Source of the DNA: Beaufortia kweichowensis
Lineage: Eukaryota > Chordata > Actinopteri > Cypriniformes > Gastromyzontidae
Reading direction: 5' to 3'
NCBI GenBank assembly: GCA_019155185.1
Contig: CM032805.1
Location: forward strand, 14,375,942 to 14,439,941
DNA length: 64,000 nt
Shown here: positions 44,134 to 52,689 of the stretch, piece by piece
How the letters are laid out: each line of letters opens with the position of its first letter
How positions within the stretch are numbered: the stretch's first letter is position 1
The notes under the pieces: generated by a model
Seen by the model: the letters and a program-made list of their open reading frames with translations, nothing else
Databases searched by the model: none
What the model was told of the DNA's origin: nothing
Program-made: the position numbers and the translations under genes

Positions 44134-46008
44134 GCTTTATCTAAATGCAATGTGTTGGATTCACTTTGCTATAACTTCTATAGAGCAAGAGCAAGACTAA
44201 CCTACTATAAACTACCGCACGGATGGACTAATGTAATTTTTCTAGATGTGAAATCTACCAAACTGCCTTATGAGTATTTAAAGTGCACAAACCAAACTGA
44301 CTTATGAGTATTGAACGTGCACAAAACCAAATGCAAATAAATGAAACATGCAATACTAAAACACAAAATACACACATGAACATACCAATTTTGTTACAGT
44401 GTGCGATACGTAAATGGGAGGCAAATAAGTTGCATCATTTGGGTCAGGGGAACAAGGCAGCGCCTTCACAGAGAGAAATAAGTAGGTCATTGAGGATTCC
44501 TGTCATTGGATCAGTTCTTTCCAAACAGTCGCATCTTTCCACTCAACTTCTAGCTGCGAGTAACACTATATACTATACACCGCTTTAACAAACAGTGATG
44601 TCTTCATGTGGTTATTTAATGGTTTATATAAGAAGAAAGCTAAGGACAGATGTGACCTTTTCTTCTAAAATATCGTTTAAATCTATCTTCCTAAATCTTC
44701 AGTCGAAATCATATTTCCATATAGTAAACATTACAGTACATAACGAATGATCTTATTCACAGAATGGCCAATTCGTTGACTAATTTACATTTTTTACAAA
44801 ACAGGGAAACTCCCCAAATCGCCTACAAATACCAATACGATAGCACATTTGAGTCAAAACATTGAAAAACTATGTAGGCTAAATATCATTGTAAGATAGT
44901 TTGAGAGTTGGCAGAGCTAAACAGTAAAAACTTCACATAAAAACACTTTATAAAGACTGGAGCTCATCCAGACGTCTGTGTGAATGAATAAAAACATGCT
45001 GATTAGCCAAAGAATCGTTCTGTCTGGTGAGTAATAGGAAGCTGACATAGGCACAATTGCCTAACATTGCCTGAGGTCAATGGCACAGGTAGACAAGCAC
45101 AGACACACACACATGACATTGACTGCATTTATTGTAAAGGTGACAAACAAATACGCACATGCAAATAATCCATTTGCAACAACGACATAGCAACCCATTG
45201 CCATGGAGAAACGACGCAGTAGTGCACTCCATTGAACCCCATCAGATGGCTTTAATCTCAGCGTGAACCACTTTAAAAACATCACAAGCTCTGTTTTTCA
45301 TGCTTTACAATAACAGGTCCCTCCCATAAAATATAACACACACCACTATATAAATCCTGATGGGCTGAGTTTTCAACATACACTTGTTTATGTAACAAAC
45401 AGAGCAACAAATCCAGAGGTCATGCCTTTGGCTTAGCACATTGTTAGTATGTGCATACGTATACCCTATACTCTTGGGTTATTTGGTTACCAAGCTATTT
45501 GTTTCCATAGTCGCACACCCACCTCAAGCAACAAACCTGATTATTGCAGCCCTGCTTCAAATTCAGCCCTATACCACAGCAATCTATTATAACATTACAT
45601 TACATGCTTTTTAGATACAAGTGGTGTCAAAATACAGTATCACATCATCACTATGGATGTGTGTGAGATAAAGCAACACACTAAGACTGCTAAATGAGTC
45701 TGCTAAATGAATAAATGTAAATGTAAATGTACTAAGACAGAAGAACGACACTGGCTGCACCTGTTCTTAACCGATATCCCGGTGGAGATAAAGAAAGAAC
45801 TTCGGTACTGACCTGGGTTATTGGCTTCTCTTTCCAGAACATGCAGCTCGGTGCAGTCAGCCAAAGAATGCTCCAGACAGAGCTGCAGAAAGCGCGCTTG
45901 GGTACGACTGACGCGTTTGAGGAGCGACAATAACGCCACCGTCTGCTCGCATTCGTTCCACCCCTTAAACCAGCCGGCGAGGACTCCCACTTGGTCACGA
46001 AACATCAT
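22318..46008 (-). CDS. samd4a: SAM domain protein 4A (Smaug1), translational repressor
   Basis: Smaug1 binds CNGG stem-loops in mRNA through its SAM domain and represses translation or promotes deadenylation in cytoplasmic granules. Twelve coding exons on the minus strand: 46008-45813, 33334-32810, 30882-30628, 30537-30428, 30053-29967, 29340-29109, 28759-28674, 27804-27692, 27076-26881, 26005-25879, 23922-23839 and 22346-22318. Together they give 2,040 nt, 679 aa, against 718 in human. The N-terminus MMFRDQVGVLAGWFKGWNEC and the following Smaug similarity regions are highly conserved. The SAM domain spans about residues 326-390 (DVPAWLKSLRLHKYAGLFST … TKGARHKIIISIQKL), with the basic RNA-binding segment intact. 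The C-terminus ends HALGDGVDRTSTI, as in human. All phases agree. The first coding intron is 12.5 kb. The gene is divergent to ero1a and convergent to gch1. Confidence 0.97.
22347..23838 (-). other. samd4a: samd4a last intron
   Basis: A 1.5-kb intron separating the 84-nt exon 11 from the tiny final coding exon, which carries 29 coding nt. Mostly AT-rich, with no recognised repeat and no further exon. Confidence 0.75.
24418..24470 (-). repeat. SINE tail fragment
   Basis: 'ttacattcatgcatttgacagacac' followed by 'gggacttacacagcatt' is a degraded reverse-orientation copy of the tail of the tRNA-derived SINE. Confidence 0.5.
25728..25869. repeat. 31-bp minisatellite, 4.5 copies
   Basis: Near-perfect direct repeats start at 25728, 25759, 25790, 25821 and 25852 (last one partial and diverged). 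The unit begins 'gtcacatctaatcagttt'. The array ends ten bases from the samd4a exon 10/intron 10 border (donor at 25878-25877, minus strand). There are no spacers, so it is not a CRISPR array. Confidence 0.97.
26195..26396. repeat. degenerate MITE-like element in a samd4a intron
   Basis: Carries the phrases 'ttttgagaaatgtctttgtg', 'gtctttgtgttcatcccc' and 'cttacaggtttggaa', shared with the element at 33391. Ends are eroded. Confidence 0.5.
28233..28518. mobile_element. MITE with 'taacactttacaata…' inverted termini
   Basis: About 286 bp. The left end 'taacactttacaatatggtt' is the inverse of the right end 'cttattataaagtgtta' with few changes, and the match continues inward ('gtatttgttaacat' / 'aaacaaatacaac'). 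No coding capacity. This is a common fish MITE type. It lies in the samd4a intron between exons 7 and 8. Confidence 0.8.
29229..29243 (+). promoter_or_regulatory. CTCF-like motif inside samd4a exon 6
   Basis: TCAGCAGGTGGCGCT differs from the CTCF core consensus at one position. It lies in coding sequence, on the strand opposite the transcript. Motif match only. Confidence 0.35.
29355..29377. repeat. (GA)n microsatellite
   Basis: Eleven or so GA units just upstream (in transcript sense) of samd4a exon 6. On the minus strand it reads as (TC)n and forms part of the polypyrimidine tract before that exon's acceptor. Confidence 0.85.
30083..30316. mobile_element. MITE-like element, 'ggttaccca…' type
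   Basis: Starts 'agaattggttacccaaaaat' and ends near 'tgtgttcaactgaagtgtgaac'. It has internal inverted 'cttttgtgtg..gcacaaaagaag' phrases. It belongs to the same loose family as the elements at 33391 and 34482 (Angel-like, family name not verified). Confidence 0.6.
33391..33630. mobile_element. MITE-like element next to samd4a exon 2
   Basis: Termini 'aaagtgataggtccccaaaa' and 'aaattatcccttta' form imperfect inverted repeats around a 240-bp core carrying 'gtcatacaggtttggaatga'. It ends about 55 bp from the exon 2 acceptor. No coding capacity. Confidence 0.65.
34482..34692. mobile_element. MITE with 'aaaggaatagttcatc…' termini
   Basis: The left part ('tttactcaccctcatgttgt') is the inverse of the right part ('acaacatgagggtgagaaaa'), with about 210 bp between the ends. 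A second inner inverted pair is 'agtcaccattcact' / 'gtgaatggtgact'. Typical cyprinid foldback-type MITE. Confidence 0.75.
36296..36370 (-). repeat. SINE tail fragment
   Basis: 'tttacatgaatgcattcggc' and 'ggacgcttttatccag' match the SINE tail in reverse orientation. The tRNA-like head is missing. Confidence 0.6.
38339..38393. repeat. (GA)n microsatellite
   Basis: Fifty-five bases of uninterrupted AG dinucleotides in samd4a intron 1. Confidence 0.97.
41870..42020 (-). repeat. degenerate SINE copy, reverse orientation
   Basis: Read on the minus strand, it has a tRNA-like head 'taaccggtagagcattgtg' with B-box-like 'ttgtggatttgatttcc', and a degraded tail with 'gtaagtcactttgtg'. It lies in samd4a intron 1. 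Confidence 0.65.
43243..43348 (-). repeat. truncated SINE copy, reverse orientation
   Basis: The minus strand reads 'tagcttagttggtaatagc … aaggttttgggttcgttcc … aaatgcataaatgtaaat'. Most of the middle section is deleted, so the head joins the extreme tail directly. Confidence 0.7.
44102..44130. repeat. (CA)n microsatellite
   Basis: Fourteen CA units. A shorter CA run lies 130 bp upstream (about 43956-43970). Confidence 0.95.
45688..45732 (+). repeat. SINE tail fragment
   Basis: Repeated 'tctgctaaatga' followed by 'ataaatgtaaatgtaaatgt', the extreme 3' end of the SINE. It lies about 80 bp beyond samd4a coding exon 1, within the intron. Confidence 0.65.
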
Positions 46009-46011
46009 GAT

Positions 46012-47699
46012 CTAGTGGGGAGGCACGGGGCACCAAAACTCGACTCTCTGTTTTCTTTTTAAGCAACTGTGATGCCTTGCAGCTCAGTGAAGATGTATCC
46101 AAAAACAACACTTGTGATTCCCTTTTAACTTTGAGGTGTGACAGATAATTGAGAGATGTTTTATGCTACTGGGTTTCAACGTGTGGCATCTTCGTTCTTG
46201 GGTTGTGACGTCAGGCTCTGGCGGTAGCTAGGGAATCCCTGTTTGACACTTTGTGATGGTGCGAGAGCTCTCCAACCCTCTGGCCGCTACGGGCTTACAA
46301 ACCGTTCCTCAGCTTTCCTCCAGCATACGGTGTCTGTCCAGCTTTAGTGTTGATGGCATTTTTAACAGAAAACATCTTTCATCATTCACCTGTGAAAGAA
46401 GAGTAAAACTTGTTCAAAAGTTTGGAAACACACTATTGTTTAGATTTTTCCCAGATTTTAAAATAGTAGTAAACTCATCAAAACCATAAAATAACACAAT
46501 TGTAACTGTGGAAATTATGTTGTGCCTAAAAGCATCCAAAATAATAAAAAAGCATTGCAAAATCATACTTTTGACATTTTATCATCCAGCTTGTAAGCTT
46601 TCAAAACAGCAATGAAGGAATTTCTATCTATGCTGGACTCCTATTGGCAGCTTTTGTTTATTTTAGGTCCACATCATTCATTTAAAAAATATTGTCAATT
46701 GTGTCCTTTGACTGGTACTGCACATACTATAAAGGAGGAGTTGTGGTTGAGTTCAAACCCCCATGGAAATGCGACTCAACCCTGTTGCTTCAGCCTTCTA
46801 GTTTAGACAGAACACAACGCGTACTTCAAGATTACTTAAAGAACCACAAGCAGGTTAGGCATTTCTAACGATGTGGCAAATATCGTGAGGTTTCAGAACA
46901 TCAAACGACTCACTTTCCCTATGTCAGGAGCCAGAGACAAAAATAAACCGGCTTTATCCAGCATATACTCGAGTGTTGAGTTGACACATCACGCCAACGG
47001 CACCAGCCAACTCAAAATTACTTATTATTATTGTTGTTAAATGACGAATCGATGACCGATTAATCGCCCGTGCGACGAATATGAATATATACGAATATGA
47101 AAGATAAATCGCGAACTCTGCATTAATGCAGCTGTAATATCTGTCTTTAAAAATGTCTTTTAATGTCATCTGAATAACATAAACTACTTCCAATCGATTT
47201 AACTTTTAACAGAAATGTAAGTTTCCCCCCGAAAAAAAGCTATATTATTAATAAACTAAAATGTTTGCCCTGCATATAGTTACTTTTACCGCTTACGGAC
47301 GATATTCAAGCAGTCCGACAGACTGGGATTCAGTCCGATATACTAACCGGACTAAATCTCAGCCTGTCTAGAACATTCCCAAAAGCTGATACTCGTGCAT
47401 GATTTCTGAAGTCTATAAACTACAAAATAATCGGTTTTCATAACTATTCAGACACAAAGATGAGGCATTTTCACACTCGGGTCAGGAGTCGGGTGGGTTA
47501 CCCCACTGACGCAAACGAGCTGTCCCTCTTTTAAATTCTTATTAATAAACAGGTTTTAACTTTTGAATAAATAATAAAGTTATTGTTGGTCATTTTTAAA
47601 TACCCCAATGCACTCTCGCACAGAAAGTCACAGTTAAGGGAGAAAAGATGTTGATAAAAATAGTAAAAGCGTTTAAAAACGGTGATAAAAGAAACTCAC
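46012..47699 (-). other. samd4a: samd4a 5'UTR intron
   Basis: The coding exon has an acceptor (CCCCACTAG) three bases before its ATG. A strong donor (GTGAGT) lies at 47699-47694 on the minus strand. The 1.7 kb between them is inferred to be a 5'UTR intron. No coding content was recognised. Confidence 0.6.
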
Positions 47700-47950
47700 C
47701 TAAAGGCGCAATTGCATGGGTGCTGTTCACCGGACAGGACGGGACGGGGAGCGGGTGTCCCTTCACTCTGGGTCAGTGTGTTTGGCCATGTTGACGAGGT
47801 TTTTCTCCCCGCAGTATGTCGCTCTTGTTTAAGCAGCAGAGGAGAGTCTCGGCATCACTTCCCACATGCTAATAATTAACACGGAGCATTACGTCAGGGG
47901 CTTGGCAGCACAAGGAAGCACAAAAATAGAGAATGGAGTTAGGAGGAGAT
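47700..47950 (-). other. samd4a: samd4a non-coding first exon (inferred)
   Basis: GC-rich sequence on the minus strand ends CGCCTTTAG followed by GTGAGT, a consensus donor paired with the acceptor at 46012. The 5' boundary is a guess, based on where GC content drops. Upstream ATGs, if included, would be in the 5'UTR. Confidence 0.5.
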
Positions 47951-48255
47951 CGTGTTGCTTATCCTACAGGAGACCACTGACCGGGGATGAATACGTTTCC
48001 ACATCAAACCCGACGATATTGGAGCAAGAGTGAAGTTTTGTTTACACTGGTTTAGATGAAAGTTAAGTCCATCGACGATCGGTTGGTGAATAAATACAAG
48101 CTTGTATTTGCTTTAGAAAGTTACAGTGTAACTTTGCCCTGCTGTGACGCGATGAAAGTGGGTTACAAAAGTGTCGAAAAGGAGACTGGGATACATTTGA
48201 TTCCGCCCTTGAATTCTTGAACTGTAACGAGGCGCGTTGTTATAGTAAATACCGT

Positions 48256-48341
48256 CCAACAGATGGCGCTCTCTGTCCAGAGTTTTACATCAGAGCATAG
48301 CTAGATAGAGTTGGATACAGAACAACAGCGACATCTAGTGG
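48256..48341. promoter_or_regulatory. inverted pair of CTCF-like motifs
   Basis: Plus-strand CCAACAGATGGCGCT (48256-48270) and minus-strand CCACTAGATGTCGCT (48341-48327) lie about 70 bp apart. They match the CTCF core at 13 and about 11-12 of 15 positions respectively. The call rests on motif resemblance only. Confidence 0.35.
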
Positions 48342-48601
48342 ACAATTGTGTGTCGTGCAATTTTCTTACATAGTGAATAGTTTAATTTGGTGAAACTAGT
48401 GGGTTTTATTTGACTTTTTTAGTCTGACAGATTCACTGTCAAGATGAATGAAATCAGAATGAATTTGGGCCATTTAATAAACGTTGTTGTGGCGTTAGCG
48501 CACAATAAAAAACAATATATTAATTACGTTAAATAGTTAATAATCGGTTATAATCACAAAGCGTTTCAGTGCGTGTAAGAACTCGTCCGAAAGAGAAAAT
48601 T

Positions 48602-48698
48602 GCGTGTCGTTCGTGCGCACAGTCACATCACAGAAATAATTGTGTCACGTAGTTCACGTACCGGCGAATTGAATCGGAAGTGATCTGTAGATGACGTG
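48602..48698 (+). promoter_or_regulatory. ero1a: cluster of HRE/UPRE-type motifs upstream of ero1a
   Basis: RCGTG cores occur at 48602-48606 and 48694-48698, and on the minus strand at 48650-48646 and 48659-48655. The last plus-strand one is embedded in TGACGTG (48692-48698 region), which resembles the XBP1/ATF6 UPR element. ERO1A is a known target of both HIF-1 and the unfolded protein response, so the cluster is plausible as a response module. Confidence 0.45.
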
Positions 48699-48799
48699 TT
48701 ATTCACTGGAAGTACGTATTACACAAAACATAACCGATCACATCATTACAACCCGAGAAGCCAAACAGAATAACACGGGCTGAACCCCTTTCATTAATC

Positions 48800-51691
48800 A
48801 TGAAAGTTTTCATGCTGTTTGTGCTCGTGCTCGCTGGCGTCCACGTGACTACAAGAGCAGGATCAGCCGCGCACAGGTGTTTCTGTCAGGTGAGACCTCA
48901 TCATCCATGCTGTCATTCACATCTTTGTGTCATTTTTCTATTATTAATTGAGTAATTTAATGTTTATTTTAGGTCACTGGCACCCTGGATGACTGTGCGT
49001 GTGATGTTGAGACCATTGACAGCTTTAACAACCAAGAGATCTTTCCCAGACTGCAAAAACTGCTTTCATCTGATTATTTCAGGTTTTACAAGGTTGTTAC
49101 TGTTGACAAGTGAAGAGTGAAAAATGTTTATTTTTCTTTTGGCCATGTGTTCCTAATATTAAATAATATGATTACCAGGTCAATCTTAATAGCCCTTGTC
49201 CATTCTGGACCGATCACAGCCGATGTGGACTCAAATACTGCGCTGTGAAACCATGCACACCAGTGAGATGTTTTACAACTATGTTTATATTATATTAAAA
49301 ATGTTGTATGTTACTGAAGAATGCTGTTTCTTTCTGATCAGGATGAAGTACCTGAAGGCATTAAATTCAGCAGTTATAAGGTATGGGGGTTGTATTCCAA
49401 TAAGAAAGTGATGTGGTGTATTTCTACACATGTTGGTGTTGAAGAATGTTGATTTTTGTCTTTCATCACAGTATTCAGCAGAAGCCAGTCAGAATGTAGA
49501 AAAATGTGAGATGGCCGAAAAACTTGGAGCTGTCAATGGTTCACTAAGGTATAACATATTTGTGGTTATTGTAAGGGAAAGTTCATGACAGTCATGTCAT
49601 TCAACTACATGAATTTTTATTTTTGCTTAAACTAGAATGGCAGGCGATGAAGTATAAACCTTGTAGACAACTATCTAGTTATAATAATTTAGTTTGGTGT
49701 GTTTCACCGTGTAGTGATGAGACACTTCAGGCACTCAGTGAATGGAAGAAACACGACGATGAGTCAGACCGTTTCTGCATGTTGGATGGCAAGTTTGCTC
49801 TTATTTTTAGGTTTTTATCATTTATCATCTTGTAATCAGATTTGTCTGATAAATGGCAAGTACACATCAGCCTGCAAGACCAGTTAAATGTATAATTTGC
49901 ACATTAGAGGCTGTAAACATTGATTTATTAATTTCAGACGAAGACTCGCCCGAGTTACAGTATGTTGACCTCCTGTTAAACCCTGAGCGTTTCACTGGAT
50001 ATAAAGGACCAGAGGCGTGGAGGATATGGAACAGCATATATGAGGAAAATTGTTTCAAGTAAAAAGAAGAAAAACCTGTACTATTAAACTATTCTCTACT
50101 CATAATACCTGTGAGAATCACTATTGCTTTATGTTGTACTTGCAGACCATATTCAGTTAAACGACCACTGAATCCTTTGGTGTCTAACAGCGGTAAGCAT
50201 CTTTTTTTTATCTGTTCTTGATTCTATTTCTTTAGTCTTTTTTTGTTGAAATGACTATAATCTTTCTCCCTTTTTCCTCCTTCTCCTTTAGGAGACAATG
50301 ATGGTAATATTACATTTCTTCAGTTCAAATCTATTTTACATTTAATTTGTTTCGCTAAAGCCAACAAGCTTTCTTCTTATTTAAGGTCAAGGATTCAACC
50401 GATGGCTAGAAGGTACGATCTAGTCACAGAAGTACCATGTTTTTATACCAAATCACATTTTTCATTTTATAATTGTCTGGGTTTTTTTACAGGATTATGT
50501 GTTGAAAAACGAGCTTTCTTCAGGCTGATCTCAGGACTTCACGCCAGTATAAACATTCACCTGAGTGCCAGATACCTTCTAGATGGTGAGTCACTTCCTG
50601 TTTAAAGGCCGAAGCGTCACATGACTGCTGTTCTGTTATCAAATAGAATTGAATTAATTCAAGATTCAAATGTGTACTTGAATCTTCTTCACCTGACTTT
50701 TGGTTTCTCCTTTTGGTTTTGTAAGAGAACTGGTTCGAGATGAAATGGGGTCACAATGTCTCCGAGTTCCAGCTGAGGTTTGATGAAGATCTGACGGAAG
50801 GGGAGGGGCCAAAGAGACTACGTAACCTCTACTTCCTGTACCTCATTGAGCTCCGTGCTCTAGCGAAAGTCCTTCCTTATTTCGAGCGTTCCTCCTTCCT
50901 TTTGTACACCGGTCAGCCAGAGGAGGATGAAGAGTACAAGAAAATGCTTTTAGAGCTCCTCCAGGTGGCCAAGTAAGATCATTGCAACATTAGTACAGAT
51001 ACATGTTAGTGATTTGGATGTTTGGTCCAGTATTTCGATATCACAAATCTAAATCTTTATTTATAGATCTTTTCCGCTGCATTTTGATGAGACCACACTA
51101 TTTGCTGGGAATAAGAAGGAAGCGATGAAACTAAAAGTATGTGGCTGTTCAATCAAACTTTTGCATTATTGCATGAAACGCATATTAATGTTATGCATTT
51201 GATTCTGGCCTGTCATTAGGAGGACTTCAAGCTTACCTTTAAGAACATCTCACGGATTATGGACTGTGTTGAATGTTTTAAATGCAGACTTTGGGGCAAA
51301 CTGCAGGTAAGACAACAAAGACTGATTGTATGATCCTTAAAAGAGTGTGTTTGAATGTAAAAACCTGTAAATGTTACCTGCATTCATATGTGAATGATTG
51401 AATGAATGTCTTCTGTAGACGCAGGGCCTGGGAACAGCCCTCAAAATCCTTTTCTCAGAAAGGCAAATCGAGGCCATGCCCAACACACACAACAGCAGTC
51501 CGTCTTTCCAGCTGAGCCGCCAGGAGATTGTCTCTCTGTTTAATGCTTTTGGAAGGTATATCATTCAGAGAATATCTTCTCACAGATTATAAGATGTCAT
51601 ACTCATCAATGTCTTTTGGTGTTTTTGTTTCAGGATCTCCACAAGCGTCAGAGAGTTGAAGAATTTTCGGTCGTTGTTGTCAAAACAGTGA
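48800..51691 (+). CDS. ero1a: ERO1-like protein alpha, ER thiol oxidase
   Basis: ERO1A is a luminal ER flavoenzyme that re-oxidises protein disulfide isomerase, passing electrons to O2 to give H2O2. Sixteen exons: 48800-48889, 48973-49092, 49179-49262, 49342-49380, 49472-49548, 49715-49788, 49938-50058, 50146-50192, 50292-50303, 50386-50412, 50493-50585, 50726-50972, 51067-51136, 51220-51306, 51419-51555 and 51634-51691. They encode 460 aa (human 468). Residues 1-23 are a signal peptide (MKVFMLFVLVLAGVHVTTRA). The shuttle pair is Cys86/Cys91 (RCGLKYCAVKPC). The FAD-proximal active site is Cys383-x-x-Cys386-x-x-Cys389 (MDCVECFKCRLWGKLQ), where the usual Gly before Cys386 is Glu. FKC and the C-terminus, together with gpr137c next door, favour ero1a over ero1b. 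Exon 9 is 12 nt, and the intron after exon 6 uses a GC donor. Confidence 0.96.
50292..50303 (+). other. ero1a: 12-nt ero1a microexon
   Basis: GAGACAATGATG between an AG acceptor and a GTAATA donor. It keeps frame with both neighbours (phase 1 on each side) and adds Gly-Asp-Asn-Asp in a variable loop that corresponds to the acidic 'GEDDGESF' segment of ERO1B. Skipping it would remove exactly four residues. Confidence 0.75.
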
Positions 51692-52135
51692 CACAGTTGT
51701 CGCCTCCAGGATTAATAACTTATTGTTTTCAGAATCATATTTTTACACACAGTTAGTCGCAAAACTGTTATGTTATGTTGTCATTCTATACGTAAATATA
51801 TATTGAAATTAAAATATATGAATCGCTTAAGAAGGTATTAAATACTGAAAAATTCAACCAAACATAACTGCTTTCTGGGAAACTCAAATGGCTTCAATTG
51901 AAATGCATAAATACAGTAAAAAATGCTTTACAAAGGGAGATTTAATACAATATTTGTATATTTTGTCAAGTTACTATTTAAATTACTAGTTAAGTTACTC
52001 TATGACTACAAAGTCATAGAGCTAGAAGTATGTTGACAGGATTATGTGCAATTCATTAATAGATTAGTTTTATTTTTCATGTTGCCTATATTATTTTTTT
52101 GTTTTTTTGTAATAAAATGTCATCTCTGGGTATGG
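51692..52135 (+). terminator. ero1a: ero1a 3'UTR and poly(A) signal
   Basis: AATAAA at 52111-52116 lies 420 nt after the stop. A second AATAAA at 52689-52694 could extend the transcript into the gpr137c 3' end region. Confidence 0.65.
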
Positions 52136-52689
52136 AGCTCATAACCTTATCACACTGCAGTGTAAGTTATAGCATGTATAAGTTTTAGTTTTCATTAAAA
52201 ACCTGAATTTAGCACTTCAGAATTATAATGCACAGCACTAAATCAAACATTGAATTTACGATATATGGACAGTGGACATCTGATTCACAAAGAACTTTGG
52301 CCTAATTTATGCCGTTTCCAAGGATTCAATGTGACTTAACCACTACAAATTCAATTGTGGCCAGACGTTCAGCCAAGAAACAGAAACACAATTAGACTTG
52401 GGTTGTTAAAGCGAATGTTAAAGCAAAAACACTGGAGGAGATACAAGAATGTTTTAGTTTTGCTGTTAATCATTGAAGACAGCTTCAACATTTACACAGT
52501 ATTTTTGGCTTAATGCTTTGATGTTTCATTTTTATGCAGAATTTGTATTTTTCTTTAGCATTGTGCATTACTGGCAATTCAGTTTACTTTTGTTATTTGC
52601 AATATGAAATATTATAAAAATGAGAAAAAACAATCATAATTCTGCACAAGACAATAAGATCAACAACCCTTTTCTACTAAAACAGTGCA
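52136..52689. other. spacer between converging ero1a and gpr137c
   Basis: About 550 bp of AT-rich sequence between the two inferred 3' ends. No repeat family or RNA gene was recognised. Confidence 0.55.

Larger units (their letters stand above)
33335..45812 (-). other. samd4a: samd4a intron 1 (between coding exons 1 and 2)
   Basis: A 12.5-kb intron with no recognised exon. It contains two MITE-like elements, SINE copies near 36300, 41880, 43245 and 45690, an (AAAC)n run (36888-36904), a (GA)n run (38339-38393), a short GC-rich island (38725-38800) and a (CA)n run (44102-44130). Higher-complexity stretches at 39440-39850 and 40560-40920 could be conserved regulatory elements. Many short open frames here lack any recognisable protein similarity. 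Confidence 0.8.
47951..48799. promoter_or_regulatory. divergent promoter region of samd4a and ero1a
   Basis: About 850 bp between the inferred samd4a first exon (minus) and the ero1a ATG (plus). It holds a pair of oppositely oriented CTCF-like motifs (48256-48270 and 48327-48341) and a cluster of CACGT/ACGTG cores (48602-48698). No TATA box is obvious. Confidence 0.65.

Noticed and set aside
49789..49794. GT at 49793 as donor for ero1a exon 6
   Set aside because: Using it shifts the frame and destroys the conserved segment that follows. The GC donor at 49789 keeps the protein intact.
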